64,000 nt of DNA, from positions 1,116,001 to 1,180,000 of the forward strand of contig NC_014759.1 of assembly GCF_000183425.1 (NCBI RefSeq). Direction: 5' to 3'. The number at the start of each line of letters is the position of its first letter. Position 1 is the first letter of the stretch. Made by a program: the position numbers and the translations under genes. This document shows positions 29,391 through 37,932 of this stretch, piece after piece. The notes below the pieces were generated by a model. It was not told the DNA's origin and did no database searches. It was given only the letters and a program-made list of their open reading frames with translations. Source of the DNA: Marivirga tractuosa DSM 4126. Lineage in GTDB: Bacteria; Bacteroidota; Bacteroidia; Cytophagales; Cyclobacteriaceae.

Positions 29391-31163
29391 ATGTTAACAT
29401 TTGAAGAATTAGGCTTAAAGCCTGAAATCCTAAAAGCAATTTTAGAAATTGGCTTTGTGGAACCTACTGCTATTCAGCAAAAAACTATTCCACATTTATT
29501 AAACACTAAGCAAGATTTAATTGCCTTAGCTCAAACAGGTTCTGGTAAAACAGCCGCATTTGGATTACCTGTTATCAATCAAATTGATAGCGATTCTAAA
29601 AAGACACAATCATTAGTATTATGTCCTACTAGAGAATTGGCTATTCAAATTGCTAACGACTTTAACTCATACACTAAATATTCAAAGAAATTAGATGTAG
29701 TACCTGTTTATGGTGGTGCAAGTATTGAAACACAAATCAAAGCCTTGAATAAAGGAGTACAAATTGTAGTAGGTACTCCAGGTCGTGTAGTGGATTTGAT
29801 CAAAAGAAAAAAATTAAAGTTAGAAGACATCGAGTGGGTGGTTTTAGATGAAGCCGATGAGATGTTGAATATGGGCTTTAAAGATGATTTAGATTTCATT
29901 TTATCACATACGCCTGACCAAAGACAGACTTTACTATTCTCTGCGACCATGTCGAAAGAGGTATTAAGGATTTCTAATAACTATATGAACAAGCCTGAGG
30001 AAATATCTTCAGGAAAAAGAAATCAAGGTGCTGACAAGGTAGAGCATTTCTATTTCGTAGTGAATGGAAGAGATAAATATTTAGCCTTAAAGAGAATTGC
30101 TGACATCAATCCTGATATTTATGCTATCATTTTCTGTAGAACTAAGAGAGAGACACAAGAAATTTCTGACCAATTAATGGCTGATGGCTATAATGCTGAC
30201 TGTTTGCACGGTGATTTATCACAAGCGCAAAGAGATGCGGTAATGGGTCGATACAGAAAAAAGAATTTGCAAATGTTAGTGGCTACTGATGTGGCAGCTA
30301 GAGGTTTGGATGTAAATGAAATCACCCACGTCATCAACTACAATATTCCAGACGATTTGGAAACTTATACGCACCGTAGTGGTCGTACAGGTCGTGCTGG
30401 TAAAGCAGGTATTTCAATGGCGATTATTGGCCCAAGAGATATCAATAAGATCAAGCAATTAGAGCGTATTTTAGGTAAAACTTTCACGAAAGCGGAAGTA
30501 CCTGCTGGAGATGCTGTAATCGAAAAGCAATTAATGGCTTTTATTGAAAAAGTGAAAGCAACTGAAGTTGAAGAAAAGCAAATCGAGCCATTTATCAATA
30601 ATATAGCTGCTGAATTTGAAGATTTAAGCCGTGAGGACTTAATCAAGAAATTCGTTTCATTAGAATTCAATAAGTTTTTGGATTACTATAAAAACTCTGC
30701 AGACTTAAATCAAAATGCGAAAGCTGGAAGAGATAGAGATTCAGGAAGAGGCGAAAGAAGTGATAGAGGAAGAAAAGGCGGTGATTTCACCAAACTATTC
30801 TTGAACATAGGTGAGAAGGATAATTTAAATGCTGGAACTCTTCTAGGTTGGATTAACGGTTTACAAAGCGTTCCTAACGGAATTGAATTCGGTAAAATTG
30901 ATGTTCAAAGAAGCTTTACTTTCATGGAAGTAGAAAGCCAGCATGAGCAAACTATTTTAGGAGCCTTGAATGTAAGCGAATTTGATGGCCGTAAAGTGGT
31001 AGCCGAACCTAAAATGGGTGGTGGACCAAGAACATCCAATAGATCTGACAGACCAGATAAGAAAAGAGGAAGCGGTTTCAAAAAGCGCCCTAATGCTGGT
31101 GGTGACAGAAAATCTGGTGGAAGAGCTAGAGTGAAAGCTGGTTCTGGTGGAAGAAGAAAATAA
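29391..31163 (+). CDS. deaD: DEAD-box RNA helicase with DbpA-type RNA-binding domain
   Basis: A 590-residue CsdA/DeaD-like helicase that unwinds RNA in ribosome assembly and mRNA turnover. The Q motif (EPTAIQQKTIP), TGSGKT (49-54), PTRELA, DEAD (153-156), SAT and HRSGRTGRAG are all intact. A DbpA RNA-binding domain lies at about 463-545, followed by a basic Gly/Arg/Lys-rich tail. A long leader and a strong terminator bracket it as a single-gene unit. The dbpA versus deaD name is uncertain. Confidence 0.92.
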   Translation: MLTFEELGLKPEILKAILEIGFVEPTAIQQKTIPHLLNTKQDLIALAQTGSGKTAAFGLPVINQIDSDSKKTQSLVLCPTRELAIQIANDFNSYTKYSKKLDVVPVYGGASIETQIKALNKGVQIVVGTPGRVVDLIKRKKLKLEDIEWVVLDEADEMLNMGFKDDLDFILSHTPDQRQTLLFSATMSKEVLRISNNYMNKPEEISSGKRNQGADKVEHFYFVVNGRDKYLALKRIADINPDIYAIIFCRTKRETQEISDQLMADGYNADCLHGDLSQAQRDAVMGRYRKKNLQMLVATDVAARGLDVNEITHVINYNIPDDLETYTHRSGRTGRAGKAGISMAIIGPRDINKIKQLERILGKTFTKAEVPAGDAVIEKQLMAFIEKVKATEVEEKQIEPFINNIAAEFEDLSREDLIKKFVSLEFNKFLDYYKNSADLNQNAKAGRDRDSGRGERSDRGRKGGDFTKLFLNIGEKDNLNAGTLLGWINGLQSVPNGIEFGKIDVQRSFTFMEVESQHEQTILGALNVSEFDGRKVVAEPKMGGGPRTSNRSDRPDKKRGSGFKKRPNAGGDRKSGGRARVKAGSGGRRK

Positions 31164-31229
31164 TTTTTGGAGTAATAAGTTTAAGGTTTTAAGTCGTAAG
31201 TCTTAAGAGTTAAAAGTGTGACGTCCTAG

Positions 31230-31266
31230 AAAAGCCTTTTTGCAGTGATGCGAAAAGGCTTTTTTT
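31230..31266 (+). terminator. Intrinsic terminator of the DEAD-box helicase gene
   Basis: AAAGCCTTTTTGCA pairs with TGCGAAAAGGCTTT around a short loop and is followed by seven T's. The gap continues to 31545 with no gene. Confidence 0.88.
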
Positions 31267-31381
31267 GTGCCTTGCAGATACACATACTTAAGAGGCTCTT
31301 TCATTCGTGTCTAGTACGTTAAATCTGCCAAATCCTTAGGAACATACTGGGTGACTGCAATATTGGATAGCTATTTATCTA

Positions 31382-31398
31382 AGTGTAAATTTTACACT
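31382..31398. promoter_or_regulatory. Perfect 17-nt palindrome, candidate operator
   Basis: AGTGTAAATTTTACACT is an exact dyad about 150 bp upstream of the oxidoreductase start. The half-site AGTGTAAA recurs near 57620 and its complement TTTACACT near 37418. A dimeric repressor or activator site is plausible; nothing in the sequence names the regulator. Confidence 0.4.
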
Positions 31399-31545
31399 AA
31401 CTTTACAACCAAATTAACTACTGTAAATCAACGAGTTAGCACAGTTATTAATTTATTATTTCAACCTTTCCCCAAATAATTTTATGTTTTATACAATAGA
31501 TTTCCTAATTTCATTCCACTTAAATATCTACAAAACTATTTTATT

Positions 31546-33036
31546 ATGGACGACTCAAACAAAGACAATCATTTAAACAGGCGTAAATTCCTTCGCAATA
31601 TGGGACTAGCTGCAGCTGGAATAACCATAGTACCAAGTAATGTTATAGCTGGCTTAGGACATACAGCACCAAGTGACAAGCTGAATATTGCTGGTATTGG
31701 TGTTGGTGGAATGGGACGTACAAACCTACGGAACATGAATTCGCAAAACATTGTGGCTTTAGCTGATGTAGATTGGAAGTATGCAGACAAAACTTTTAAT
31801 GACTATCCAAAAGCTAAAAAGTACAAGGATTACCGTAAGATGCTAGAAGAGATGGATAAAGATATTGATGCTGTAATGATCAGTACACCTGATCACACGC
31901 ATTATGTCTCTGCAAAAGACTCTATGAATGCCGGTAAGCACATATACCTTCAAAAACCATTAACACATTCTGTTTATGAGTCGAGGAAACTCAAAGAGTT
32001 AGCAGACAAAACTGGAGTTGCTACGCAAATGGGTAACCAAGGAAATTCATCTGATGATATGCGTAAAGTTTGTGAATGGATTTGGAATGGTGAAATTGGT
32101 GAGGTAACAAAAGTAGATGCTTGGACTGACAGACCTATCTGGCCACAGGGTTTAGAAAGACCTAAAGAAAAAATGGAAGTTCCAAGCACCTTGGATTGGG
32201 ATTTATTCTTAGGCCCTGCAGCTGAAAGACCATACCATGAAGCTTACACGCCTTGGAACTGGAGAGCTTGGTGGGATTTTGGCACTGGTGCTTTAGGTGA
32301 TATGGCATGTCATATCATGGATCCGGTATATAAAGCGTTGGAACTAGGTTATCCTTATGCATTTGAAGCAAGTTCTTCTCAGGTAAACACTGAAAGCGCT
32401 CCAATGGCTGAAAAAGTGACTTATTACTTTGGTGAAAGACCTAAAAAAGGTAAGATTAATATGCCAGCTGTAGAATTCACTTGGTATGATGGCGGACTAA
32501 AGCCTGACAGACCAGAAGGATTGAAAGAAGGCATGTATCCTGGAGACCAGATGGGCTGGGGAGGTGCTATTTTTTATGGTACTAAAGGTACTTTAATCTG
32601 TGGTACTTACGCTATGGAACCATTCATTATCGGAAGAGAAGATAATCCACCACCTGTGACCAATGAATTGAGAAGGATTCCTAAGGCTATGGAAGGTGTT
32701 CATGAAATGGACTTTGTTCGTGCTGCAAAAGAAGATAAAAAATCAAGAGTTGAATGCAGCTCCAATTTCGCTTATGCAGGACCACTTAATGAGGTTGTCG
32801 TTGCAGGGAACTTAGCGGTTAGATTACAAGACTTAAGAAGGAAACTAGATTGGGATGCTGAAAATATGAAAATCACCAATATAGGGGAAGATGAAGAAAT
32901 TAGGGTAGTCAGTACAGATAGTTTCACAGTAGTGGATGGCAATCCTAGATTCGACACAAAGTATGAAACTATTAATGCCAAGAAAGCCGCTGAAGATTAT
33001 ATTAAAAGACCTTACAGAAAAGGCTGGAATTACTAA
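31546..33036 (+). CDS. Gfo/Idh/MocA family oxidoreductase with Tat signal
   Basis: A 496-residue NAD(P)-dependent sugar dehydrogenase. A twin-arginine export signal (NRRKFLRNMG then a hydrophobic stretch ending AGLGH) precedes the Rossmann motif GIGVGGMGRTN. The catalytic-site lysine region is LQKPLTHS. Tat export suggests a folded, cofactor-loaded periplasmic enzyme. The next gene encodes a DUF1080 3-keto-disaccharide hydrolase-type protein and a sugar isomerase follows on the other strand, so oxidation of a glycoside at C3 is a reasonable inference. Confidence 0.9.
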   Translation: MDDSNKDNHLNRRKFLRNMGLAAAGITIVPSNVIAGLGHTAPSDKLNIAGIGVGGMGRTNLRNMNSQNIVALADVDWKYADKTFNDYPKAKKYKDYRKMLEEMDKDIDAVMISTPDHTHYVSAKDSMNAGKHIYLQKPLTHSVYESRKLKELADKTGVATQMGNQGNSSDDMRKVCEWIWNGEIGEVTKVDAWTDRPIWPQGLERPKEKMEVPSTLDWDLFLGPAAERPYHEAYTPWNWRAWWDFGTGALGDMACHIMDPVYKALELGYPYAFEASSSQVNTESAPMAEKVTYYFGERPKKGKINMPAVEFTWYDGGLKPDRPEGLKEGMYPGDQMGWGGAIFYGTKGTLICGTYAMEPFIIGREDNPPPVTNELRRIPKAMEGVHEMDFVRAAKEDKKSRVECSSNFAYAGPLNEVVVAGNLAVRLQDLRRKLDWDAENMKITNIGEDEEIRVVSTDSFTVVDGNPRFDTKYETINAKKAAEDYIKRPYRKGWNY

Positions 33037-33056
33037 CTCTTAGGCTTTCAATATTT

Positions 33057-33094
33057 AAACCCAGTTGCATTTACAAAAAAAATCAACTGGGTTT
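33057..33094 (+). terminator. Hairpin between the oxidoreductase and DUF1080 genes
   Basis: AAACCCAGTTG pairs perfectly with CAACTGGGTTT over a 16-nt A-rich loop. The T-run after it is short, so it may be a partial terminator or an mRNA-stabilising stem within the two-gene unit. Confidence 0.6.
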
Positions 33095-33145
33095 ATCTAC
33101 AAACAAAATCAAGAATAATTTTTAAACTTTTAAATAAAGAGAACA

Positions 33146-33961
33146 ATGAAAAAATCATTATTTATAGGCTTTATAGCATTAATGGCAATTTATGCTTGCA
33201 GTTCTGAAAAGAAAGAAAATACTGAAGACAGTAAAGATACCGAAGCAATTGCTGAGGATGTACAAGAAATAGCAGAAGAAAAACCTGCTCATAATGTGTT
33301 AACTTCTCAAGAAGAGGCAGATGGCTGGATGCTTCTATTCGATGGAAAATCTACTGATGGATGGCGAGGCTATCAAAAAGAAAATTTTCCGGCCGCTTGG
33401 AATATCGACAACAATGCACTGCATATTCAAGGTTCGGGAAGAGGCGAAGCTGGTGCAAAAGACGGTGGAGATATTCTCTATGAAAAGCAATTTGCTGATT
33501 TTCATCTAAAATTAGAGTGGATGGTCGATAGTGCTGCTAATTCTGGTATTTTATATCGTGGTAAAGAAAAGTTTGATTATATCTGGAAGACTGCTCCTGA
33601 AATGCAGGTTTTAGATAACAAGCACCATCCTGACGCAAAATTAGGCAAGAATGGGAATAGACAAGCAGGATCATTATATGATCTTATCCCAGCTGATCCT
33701 CAAAATTTCAAGGGACATGGAACTTGGAATAAAGCTGAAGTAATTGCAAAAGGTAACGATATTACTCATATCCAAAATGGAGATACCGTTGTTCAATACA
33801 CAATTGGTTCCGATGAAATGGCCAATCTTATCGCCAACAGCAAATGGGCTGATATAGGAAATGATGATTGGGGTAAAATCGCACCTAAAGGTTTTATTGC
33901 GCTTCAAGATCACGGTGATGACGTATGGTTTAGAAATATTAAGATTAAGGAATTGAAGTAA
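33146..33961 (+). CDS. DUF1080 (3-keto-disaccharide hydrolase family) lipoprotein
   Basis: A 271-residue lipoprotein (signal peptide with AIYACSS lipobox) with an acidic spacer (about 22-55) and one DUF1080 concanavalin-like domain: LFDGKSTDGWRGY, FHLKLEWMVDSAANSGILYRG, and a C-terminal VWFRNIKIKELK. Family members cleave 3-keto-glycosides made by Gfo/Idh/MocA enzymes, and the upstream gene is such an enzyme. Probably periplasmic or outer-membrane anchored. Confidence 0.9.
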   Translation: MKKSLFIGFIALMAIYACSSEKKENTEDSKDTEAIAEDVQEIAEEKPAHNVLTSQEEADGWMLLFDGKSTDGWRGYQKENFPAAWNIDNNALHIQGSGRGEAGAKDGGDILYEKQFADFHLKLEWMVDSAANSGILYRGKEKFDYIWKTAPEMQVLDNKHHPDAKLGKNGNRQAGSLYDLIPADPQNFKGHGTWNKAEVIAKGNDITHIQNGDTVVQYTIGSDEMANLIANSKWADIGNDDWGKIAPKGFIALQDHGDDVWFRNIKIKELK

Positions 33962-34021
33962 GTTAGAAGATGGAAGTTGGAAGCTCGAAGTACTTCCAAC
34001 TTCTGGCTTCCCCCTTCTAAC
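33962..34021. terminator. Bidirectional hairpin between convergent DUF1080 and TIM-barrel genes
   Basis: The core stem is GAAGTTGGAAG with CTTCCAACTTC (33973-33983 with 33993-34003), inside an outer GTTAGAAG/CTTCTAAC pair. It overlaps the stop codon of the minus-strand gene. There is no long T-run. Confidence 0.6.
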
Positions 34022-34913
34022 TCTTACTAATCCCCTTCAAATACTTATAACTCTTCGTGATTTCTTCAAAGGGTTTTCCACTTTTGGTATCATCTTGTTC
34101 AACAAAGAATTGCTTTAAGCCTGCGGTAGAAGCATGATTGAAAATATTTTGCCAATCGATTACACCTTCACCCACTGCTGAAAAGAATTGCTCCTCTCCT
34201 GCCCCCATGTCTTTCACATGCCATAAAGGAAATCTACCTGCATGTTCCTTAAAATAAGCTACAGGATCAACTCCAGCTCTGGCCGTCCAATATAAATCCA
34301 ATTCAAATTTTACTAGTTCAATATCGCACTCTGAAAGAAGTAAGTCATAAGGAATCTCACTCTCCAAAGTTTGAAATTCAAAATCGTGGTTATGATAAGC
34401 CATTTGAATACCATATTCCTTGGTGGTTTCCCCACATGCGTTCAACAGCTCCGATAACTTCTTATAATCATCTATGCTTTCCCGCTCAGAATCAAAAAGA
34501 TAGGCACAGGCAATATGTGTTTGCCCTAATTCAGCAGCATCTGCTACTGCCCTCTCCCAATCGTTTGTCATGGTTCCAATATTTTTAGGCATTGCCCAAC
34601 CAGTCAAAACATGGCTACTTTTAGCTTTCAAATCATATTCTTCTAAAATGGATTTCACTTCCTTAATACTATTTCCAAAATATTTTCCGTCAGAATAATT
34701 AAAAAACTCCAAATATTTATAGCCTATTTTTGCTACTCTTTCAATAGTACCTTTAAAATCCTTTTCTAACGCTTCTCTTAAAGTATATAATTGTAAGCCT
34801 GCATCCTTTGCCACAGCTTGATTTTGTGGAATACAAGAGGATAATATGGAAGGAGAAATAAAGGCTAATGCCGAAGTCATTCCTGCTTGCTGTATAAATT
34901 TACGTCTGTTCAT
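34017..34913 (-). CDS. Sugar phosphate isomerase/epimerase-like TIM-barrel protein
   Basis: A 298-residue AP-endonuclease-2/xylose-isomerase-like TIM barrel. The N-terminus has an RR motif (MNRRKFIQQAG) and hydrophobic stretch ending SSC, so it is a Tat-exported lipoprotein candidate. Metal-site residues are suggested by YHNHDFEF, VKFELDLYWTARAG and LWHVKDM. It faces the oxidoreductase-DUF1080 pair convergently, and these three families recur together in keto-sugar metabolism. Confidence 0.86.
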   Translation of the reverse strand: MNRRKFIQQAGMTSALAFISPSILSSCIPQNQAVAKDAGLQLYTLREALEKDFKGTIERVAKIGYKYLEFFNYSDGKYFGNSIKEVKSILEEYDLKAKSSHVLTGWAMPKNIGTMTNDWERAVADAAELGQTHIACAYLFDSERESIDDYKKLSELLNACGETTKEYGIQMAYHNHDFEFQTLESEIPYDLLLSECDIELVKFELDLYWTARAGVDPVAYFKEHAGRFPLWHVKDMGAGEEQFFSAVGEGVIDWQNIFNHASTAGLKQFFVEQDDTKSGKPFEEITKSYKYLKGISKS

Positions 34914-34991
34914 AGAGTTATAGTTGTGTTATAGTTTTGATCAAGGAATTTAGTAAATATTGAAGATAGATGGAAGTAAGTGACCTAAAAA

Positions 34992-35420
34992 TCACTTCCT
35001 ATCCTTTTCTTTCAGTAAATCTCTAATTTCAGCTAATAATTCTATATTCTTAGGGGTTGTGACCGTTCCATCTTGCTCATTATCGGATTTCTTTCTCAAT
35101 TTATTGAACATCCTCACTACTATATAAATACAAAAGGCAATAATTAAAAAATCAATTGCAGTTTGAATGAGGTTCCCATAATTAATAGTGATGGCTGCCT
35201 TTATTATATTTCCTTTTTCGTCCAATTCTGCTTCCTGAAATACATAAGCCAACTCCTTAAAATTAATCTGACCAATGAAAATACTTAAAACTGGCATGAT
35301 AAAATCAGAGACTACTGAGTTGACTACCTTTGTGAAAGCAGATCCTATTATGATACCAACTGCCATATCAAATACATTTCCTTTTATGGCAAATTCTTTA
35401 AATTCTTTTAAGAAAGTCAT
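34992..35420 (-). CDS. mscL: Large-conductance mechanosensitive channel MscL
   Basis: A 142-residue inner-membrane channel that opens on osmotic downshock. The N-terminal EFKEFAIKGNVFDMAVGIIIGSAF is a textbook MscL start. TM1 and TM2 (about 15-45 and 80-105) are separated by a periplasmic loop, and a charged C-terminal helix (ELLAEIRDLLKEK) follows. A single gene. Confidence 0.95.
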   Translation of the reverse strand: MTFLKEFKEFAIKGNVFDMAVGIIIGSAFTKVVNSVVSDFIMPVLSIFIGQINFKELAYVFQEAELDEKGNIIKAAITINYGNLIQTAIDFLIIAFCIYIVVRMFNKLRKKSDNEQDGTVTTPKNIELLAEIRDLLKEKDRK

Positions 35421-35473
35421 ATTAAAAGTTTTAAAATGATGTTTTCAATAAAGTACAAATACTGTAAAAACAG

Positions 35474-35505
35474 AAAAAGCTACAAGGTTGTACCCCCTGT
35501 AGCTC
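35474..35505 (-). terminator. Intrinsic terminator of the DUF2911 gene
   Basis: On the minus strand GAGCTACA...TGTAGCTT: the stem GCTACA/TGTAGC is followed by TTTTT. It lies 25-55 bp after the DUF2911 stop. Confidence 0.7.
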
Positions 35506-35530
35506 TTCACACAAAAAAACGGTGTTTTTC

Positions 35531-36076
35531 TTAAAACTCAATAGGAATGCTCACCATGGTTTTAGCCCAGATCATTTGCAAACTCACTTCTCCATTTGCC
35601 TGTTCGAAACGAATGGTAAATGGCTCAAACATTTCATCGGACTGATTAACGGGCACTTCAAATCTTACTAAATCATTTTCTTCATCATACTTATAGGCTC
35701 CCCACTGGCCAACATCCTTATTTAAAATAATCGTCCAGCTTTTAGCTCCCGGAATTGTAAAAAGGGAATATGTTCCAGGGGAAACTGTTTCTCCAGCCAT
35801 TTTAATGGTATTAGTAATTGTTATCTCAGTCGCCTCATTTGCTCCCGTTCTCCAAATTTTACCAAGTGGTGCTAGTTCTGCAGTTTCAGTAAAAGCTTCT
35901 CTACCTCTTAAATGTGGTCTTCCATAAGTTACTTTCACATAAGTGTTTTCAAAAGTATAGGTAACCATCCCTAAAGGGCTAGGCTTTTGTTTTAATGCTT
36001 CTTGTGCGTTAGCATCAAAACTTATCAAAGCAAGCAACGCAAAGCATGCAAAAATCGATGTGATTATCTTTTTCAT
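35531..36076 (-). CDS. DUF2911 domain-containing secreted protein
   Basis: A 181-residue protein with a signal peptide (MKKIITSIFACFALLALISFDANAQ) and a single DUF2911 domain (VTYGRPHLRGRE, GKIWRTGANEATEI, GTYSLFTIPG, WTIILNKDVGQWG). The domain is common in Bacteroidota and has no established function. It has its own terminator and is divergent from the dCMP deaminase gene with a 74-bp gap. Confidence 0.88.
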   Translation of the reverse strand: MKKIITSIFACFALLALISFDANAQEALKQKPSPLGMVTYTFENTYVKVTYGRPHLRGREAFTETAELAPLGKIWRTGANEATEITITNTIKMAGETVSPGTYSLFTIPGAKSWTIILNKDVGQWGAYKYDEENDLVRFEVPVNQSDEMFEPFTIRFEQANGEVSLQMIWAKTMVSIPIEF

Positions 36077-36138
36077 AATTTCCTGTTTTTATTTTAAAAG
36101 CAATTTACAATTTTATTACGCATAGCACCATAATCCAT

Positions 36139-36146
36139 TATATTTG
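36139..36146 (+). promoter_or_regulatory. -7 box immediately before the dCMP deaminase start
   Basis: TATATTTG ends only 4 bp before the ATG at 36151, which would put the transcription start at or next to the start codon, a leaderless or nearly leaderless mRNA. Confidence 0.4.
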
Positions 36147-36150
36147 TTTT

Positions 36151-36633
36151 ATGGAAAAACCACAATTTGATGATATTTTCATGGAATTAGCAGTTAACCT
36201 TGCCAAACGCTCCCATTGCATTAAAAGACATGTTGGTGCGGTGCTGACAAAAGAAACCAGAATCATTTCTATTGGCTATAATGGACCGCCTGCCGGAACC
36301 CACAACTGCGATGAGGAATTTCCGGGAAAAGGGTGCGGGTTAGATTCTAAAGGTAGTTGCATGCTGGCAATTCATGCAGAGCAAAATGCTATTATGTATG
36401 CTGTGAAAAACAATGCTTCTGTTGAAAACTCAACACTTTATGTCACACTCTCTCCTTGCCTGTCGTGTGCTAGGATAATTTTTAGTATGGGAATCAAAAA
36501 GGTAATCTACCTTAATTCTTATGCAGAGTACAAAGGCTTAGATCGGGATGAAGGTTTAGACTTTCTAGAAAAATTTGGAGTAGAAGTGGAAAAATATAGA
36601 GGAAATTTGGAGAACGTAACGCATATGATATGA
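36151..36633 (+). CDS. Deoxycytidylate (dCMP) deaminase family protein
   Basis: A 160-residue zinc deaminase that makes dUMP from dCMP for thymidylate synthesis. The zinc/catalytic motifs are HAE (75-77) and PCLSC (102-106). The extra cysteine-rich segment GTHNCDEEFPGKGCGLDSKG is typical of ComEB/dCMP deaminases. Short and single-domain. Confidence 0.92.
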   Translation: MEKPQFDDIFMELAVNLAKRSHCIKRHVGAVLTKETRIISIGYNGPPAGTHNCDEEFPGKGCGLDSKGSCMLAIHAEQNAIMYAVKNNASVENSTLYVTLSPCLSCARIIFSMGIKKVIYLNSYAEYKGLDRDEGLDFLEKFGVEVEKYRGNLENVTHMI

Positions 36634-36698
36634 AAAATATCGCCTACCCTTTGCACCACTACTCCTGCCGATATCTTCATTTCTAAGATATTTTTAAG

Positions 36699-36706
36699 TA
36701 GCTTTG
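36699..36706 (+). promoter_or_regulatory. -7 promoter box for the first lipocalin-like gene
   Basis: TAGCTTTG fits TAnnTTTG, 22 bp before the ATG at 36729. It is identical to the sufB box. Confidence 0.5.
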
Positions 36707-36728
36707 TATCAAACTTAAATAATCTTAT

Positions 36729-37226
36729 ATGAAAAAATTCAACCTACTAACAGTACTATTCTTAGGTCTATTTGTATTTCAAGCCTGTAACAGTGACGAA
36801 AAAGCAACAGAAGGCGAAATTGAAGGTAAATGGAATGTGTCAGATTTAAGCTTTGACTTTACAATCAATGGTGAAGATTTCAGCGACTACTTCTCTGATG
36901 ATCCATCTACAGCTGATTTAGTTGAAAGTATTCTAACCGCCTCTTATCAAGATAGCTTTGGTGGAACATTAGAATTTAAAAGTGACGGTAGTTACGTAGC
37001 AACAGGTGATAATAATTCTACTGACGAAGGTACTTGGTCAGTTAATTCGGATGGCACTGTATTAACTCTTGATGGTGGAACTGCTGAAGAATTTGCTTTT
37101 GATATTGTTACGTCAACCAATAGCTCTTTAGTTTTACAATTTACTCAGACTGAAAGTCAGGATATTGATTTCGATGGAACTGTTGATGAAGTGTCTACTT
37201 CTTTGAATTTATCACTATCAAAATAA
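36729..37226 (+). CDS. Lipocalin-like lipoprotein (paralogue 1)
   Basis: A 165-residue lipoprotein (LFVFQAC lipobox) with a lipocalin-like beta-barrel pattern: IEGKWNVSDL near the start, GTWSVNSDGTVLTLDGG in the middle and repeated amphipathic strands. The second paralogue lies 214 bp downstream with the same layout. The acidic segment DDPSTADL sits where the partner has DDSGVL. Ligand unknown. Confidence 0.75.
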   Translation: MKKFNLLTVLFLGLFVFQACNSDEKATEGEIEGKWNVSDLSFDFTINGEDFSDYFSDDPSTADLVESILTASYQDSFGGTLEFKSDGSYVATGDNNSTDEGTWSVNSDGTVLTLDGGTAEEFAFDIVTSTNSSLVLQFTQTESQDIDFDGTVDEVSTSLNLSLSK

Positions 37227-37260
37227 TTTGAATTATTAAACCTGCTTTGCAAAGTAGATT

Positions 37261-37399
37261 TTTACGCTCCTGATTTGTGCGTGCCTACTTGAACAGAAGG
37301 TCTGCACAAATCTATTTAGCGTAAAGTTTGTGCTTAAATTTATCGAACAAAATTCACTTACGGATTCTGAGGTCTGAATGAATTTAGCTTAAACTTTAT
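37261..37399. repeat. Two back-to-back long hairpins between the lipocalin-like paralogues
   Basis: TTTACGCT and ATTTGTGC (37261-37280) pair with GCACAAAT and AGCGTAAA (37304-37325), giving two perfect 8-bp blocks in one stem. A second, weaker dyad (AAATTCA with TGAATTT, AAAGTTT with AAACTTT) follows to about 37399. It may terminate the first gene or be a REP-type remnant. Confidence 0.55.
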
Positions 37400-37440
37400 G
37401 GAAATTATCTTAATTTTACACTAGATGTAGTAAAAATGAA

Positions 37441-37932
37441 ATGAAAAATTTAAAAATAATTTTAATCGCTGTATTTACTGCTTTCCTTTTCCAATCGTGC
37501 AGTGAAGATGAATCTCAAGAATCCAAAATTATTGGTATATGGAAGGTAGACAACATCGAATTTGATGTTTCAATCAACGACCAAGGTTTTTCTGAATTTT
37601 TAGGAGATGATAGTGGAGTATTGGAAACACTCTTAGTATCTGAAATAGAGGGAGAATTTGAAAATATTACACTTGATTTTAAATCTGATAACTCTTATGA
37701 AATAACTAGTCCTAATGAACCAACTGAAACTGGAACTTGGACTGTTAGCTCAGATGGTAGAGAATTAATTATTGATGAGGGTAGATCTTATAGCGGTATT
37801 TACAAAATTAAATTTATATCAAACACTTCCCTAATTCTTAATTCAGAAGAAATTGATGATTCGCAAGATTGGAATAGTGATGGTGAAACAGAAGAAGTAA
37901 AAATAATGTTTGATTTATATTTAATTAAATAA
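37441..37932 (+). CDS. Lipocalin-like lipoprotein (paralogue 2)
   Basis: A 163-residue paralogue of the upstream gene: same lipobox position (FLFQSC), IIGIWKVDNIEFDVSIN where the first copy has IEGKWNVSDLSFDFTIN, GTWTVSSDGRELIIDEG, and a similar C-terminus (ITFDLYLIK-like). It is clearly diverged, so this is an old tandem duplication. Its end overlaps the convergent murB end by 8 bp. Confidence 0.75.
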   Translation: MKNLKIILIAVFTAFLFQSCSEDESQESKIIGIWKVDNIEFDVSINDQGFSEFLGDDSGVLETLLVSEIEGEFENITLDFKSDNSYEITSPNEPTETGTWTVSSDGRELIIDEGRSYSGIYKIKFISNTSLILNSEEIDDSQDWNSDGETEEVKIMFDLYLIK

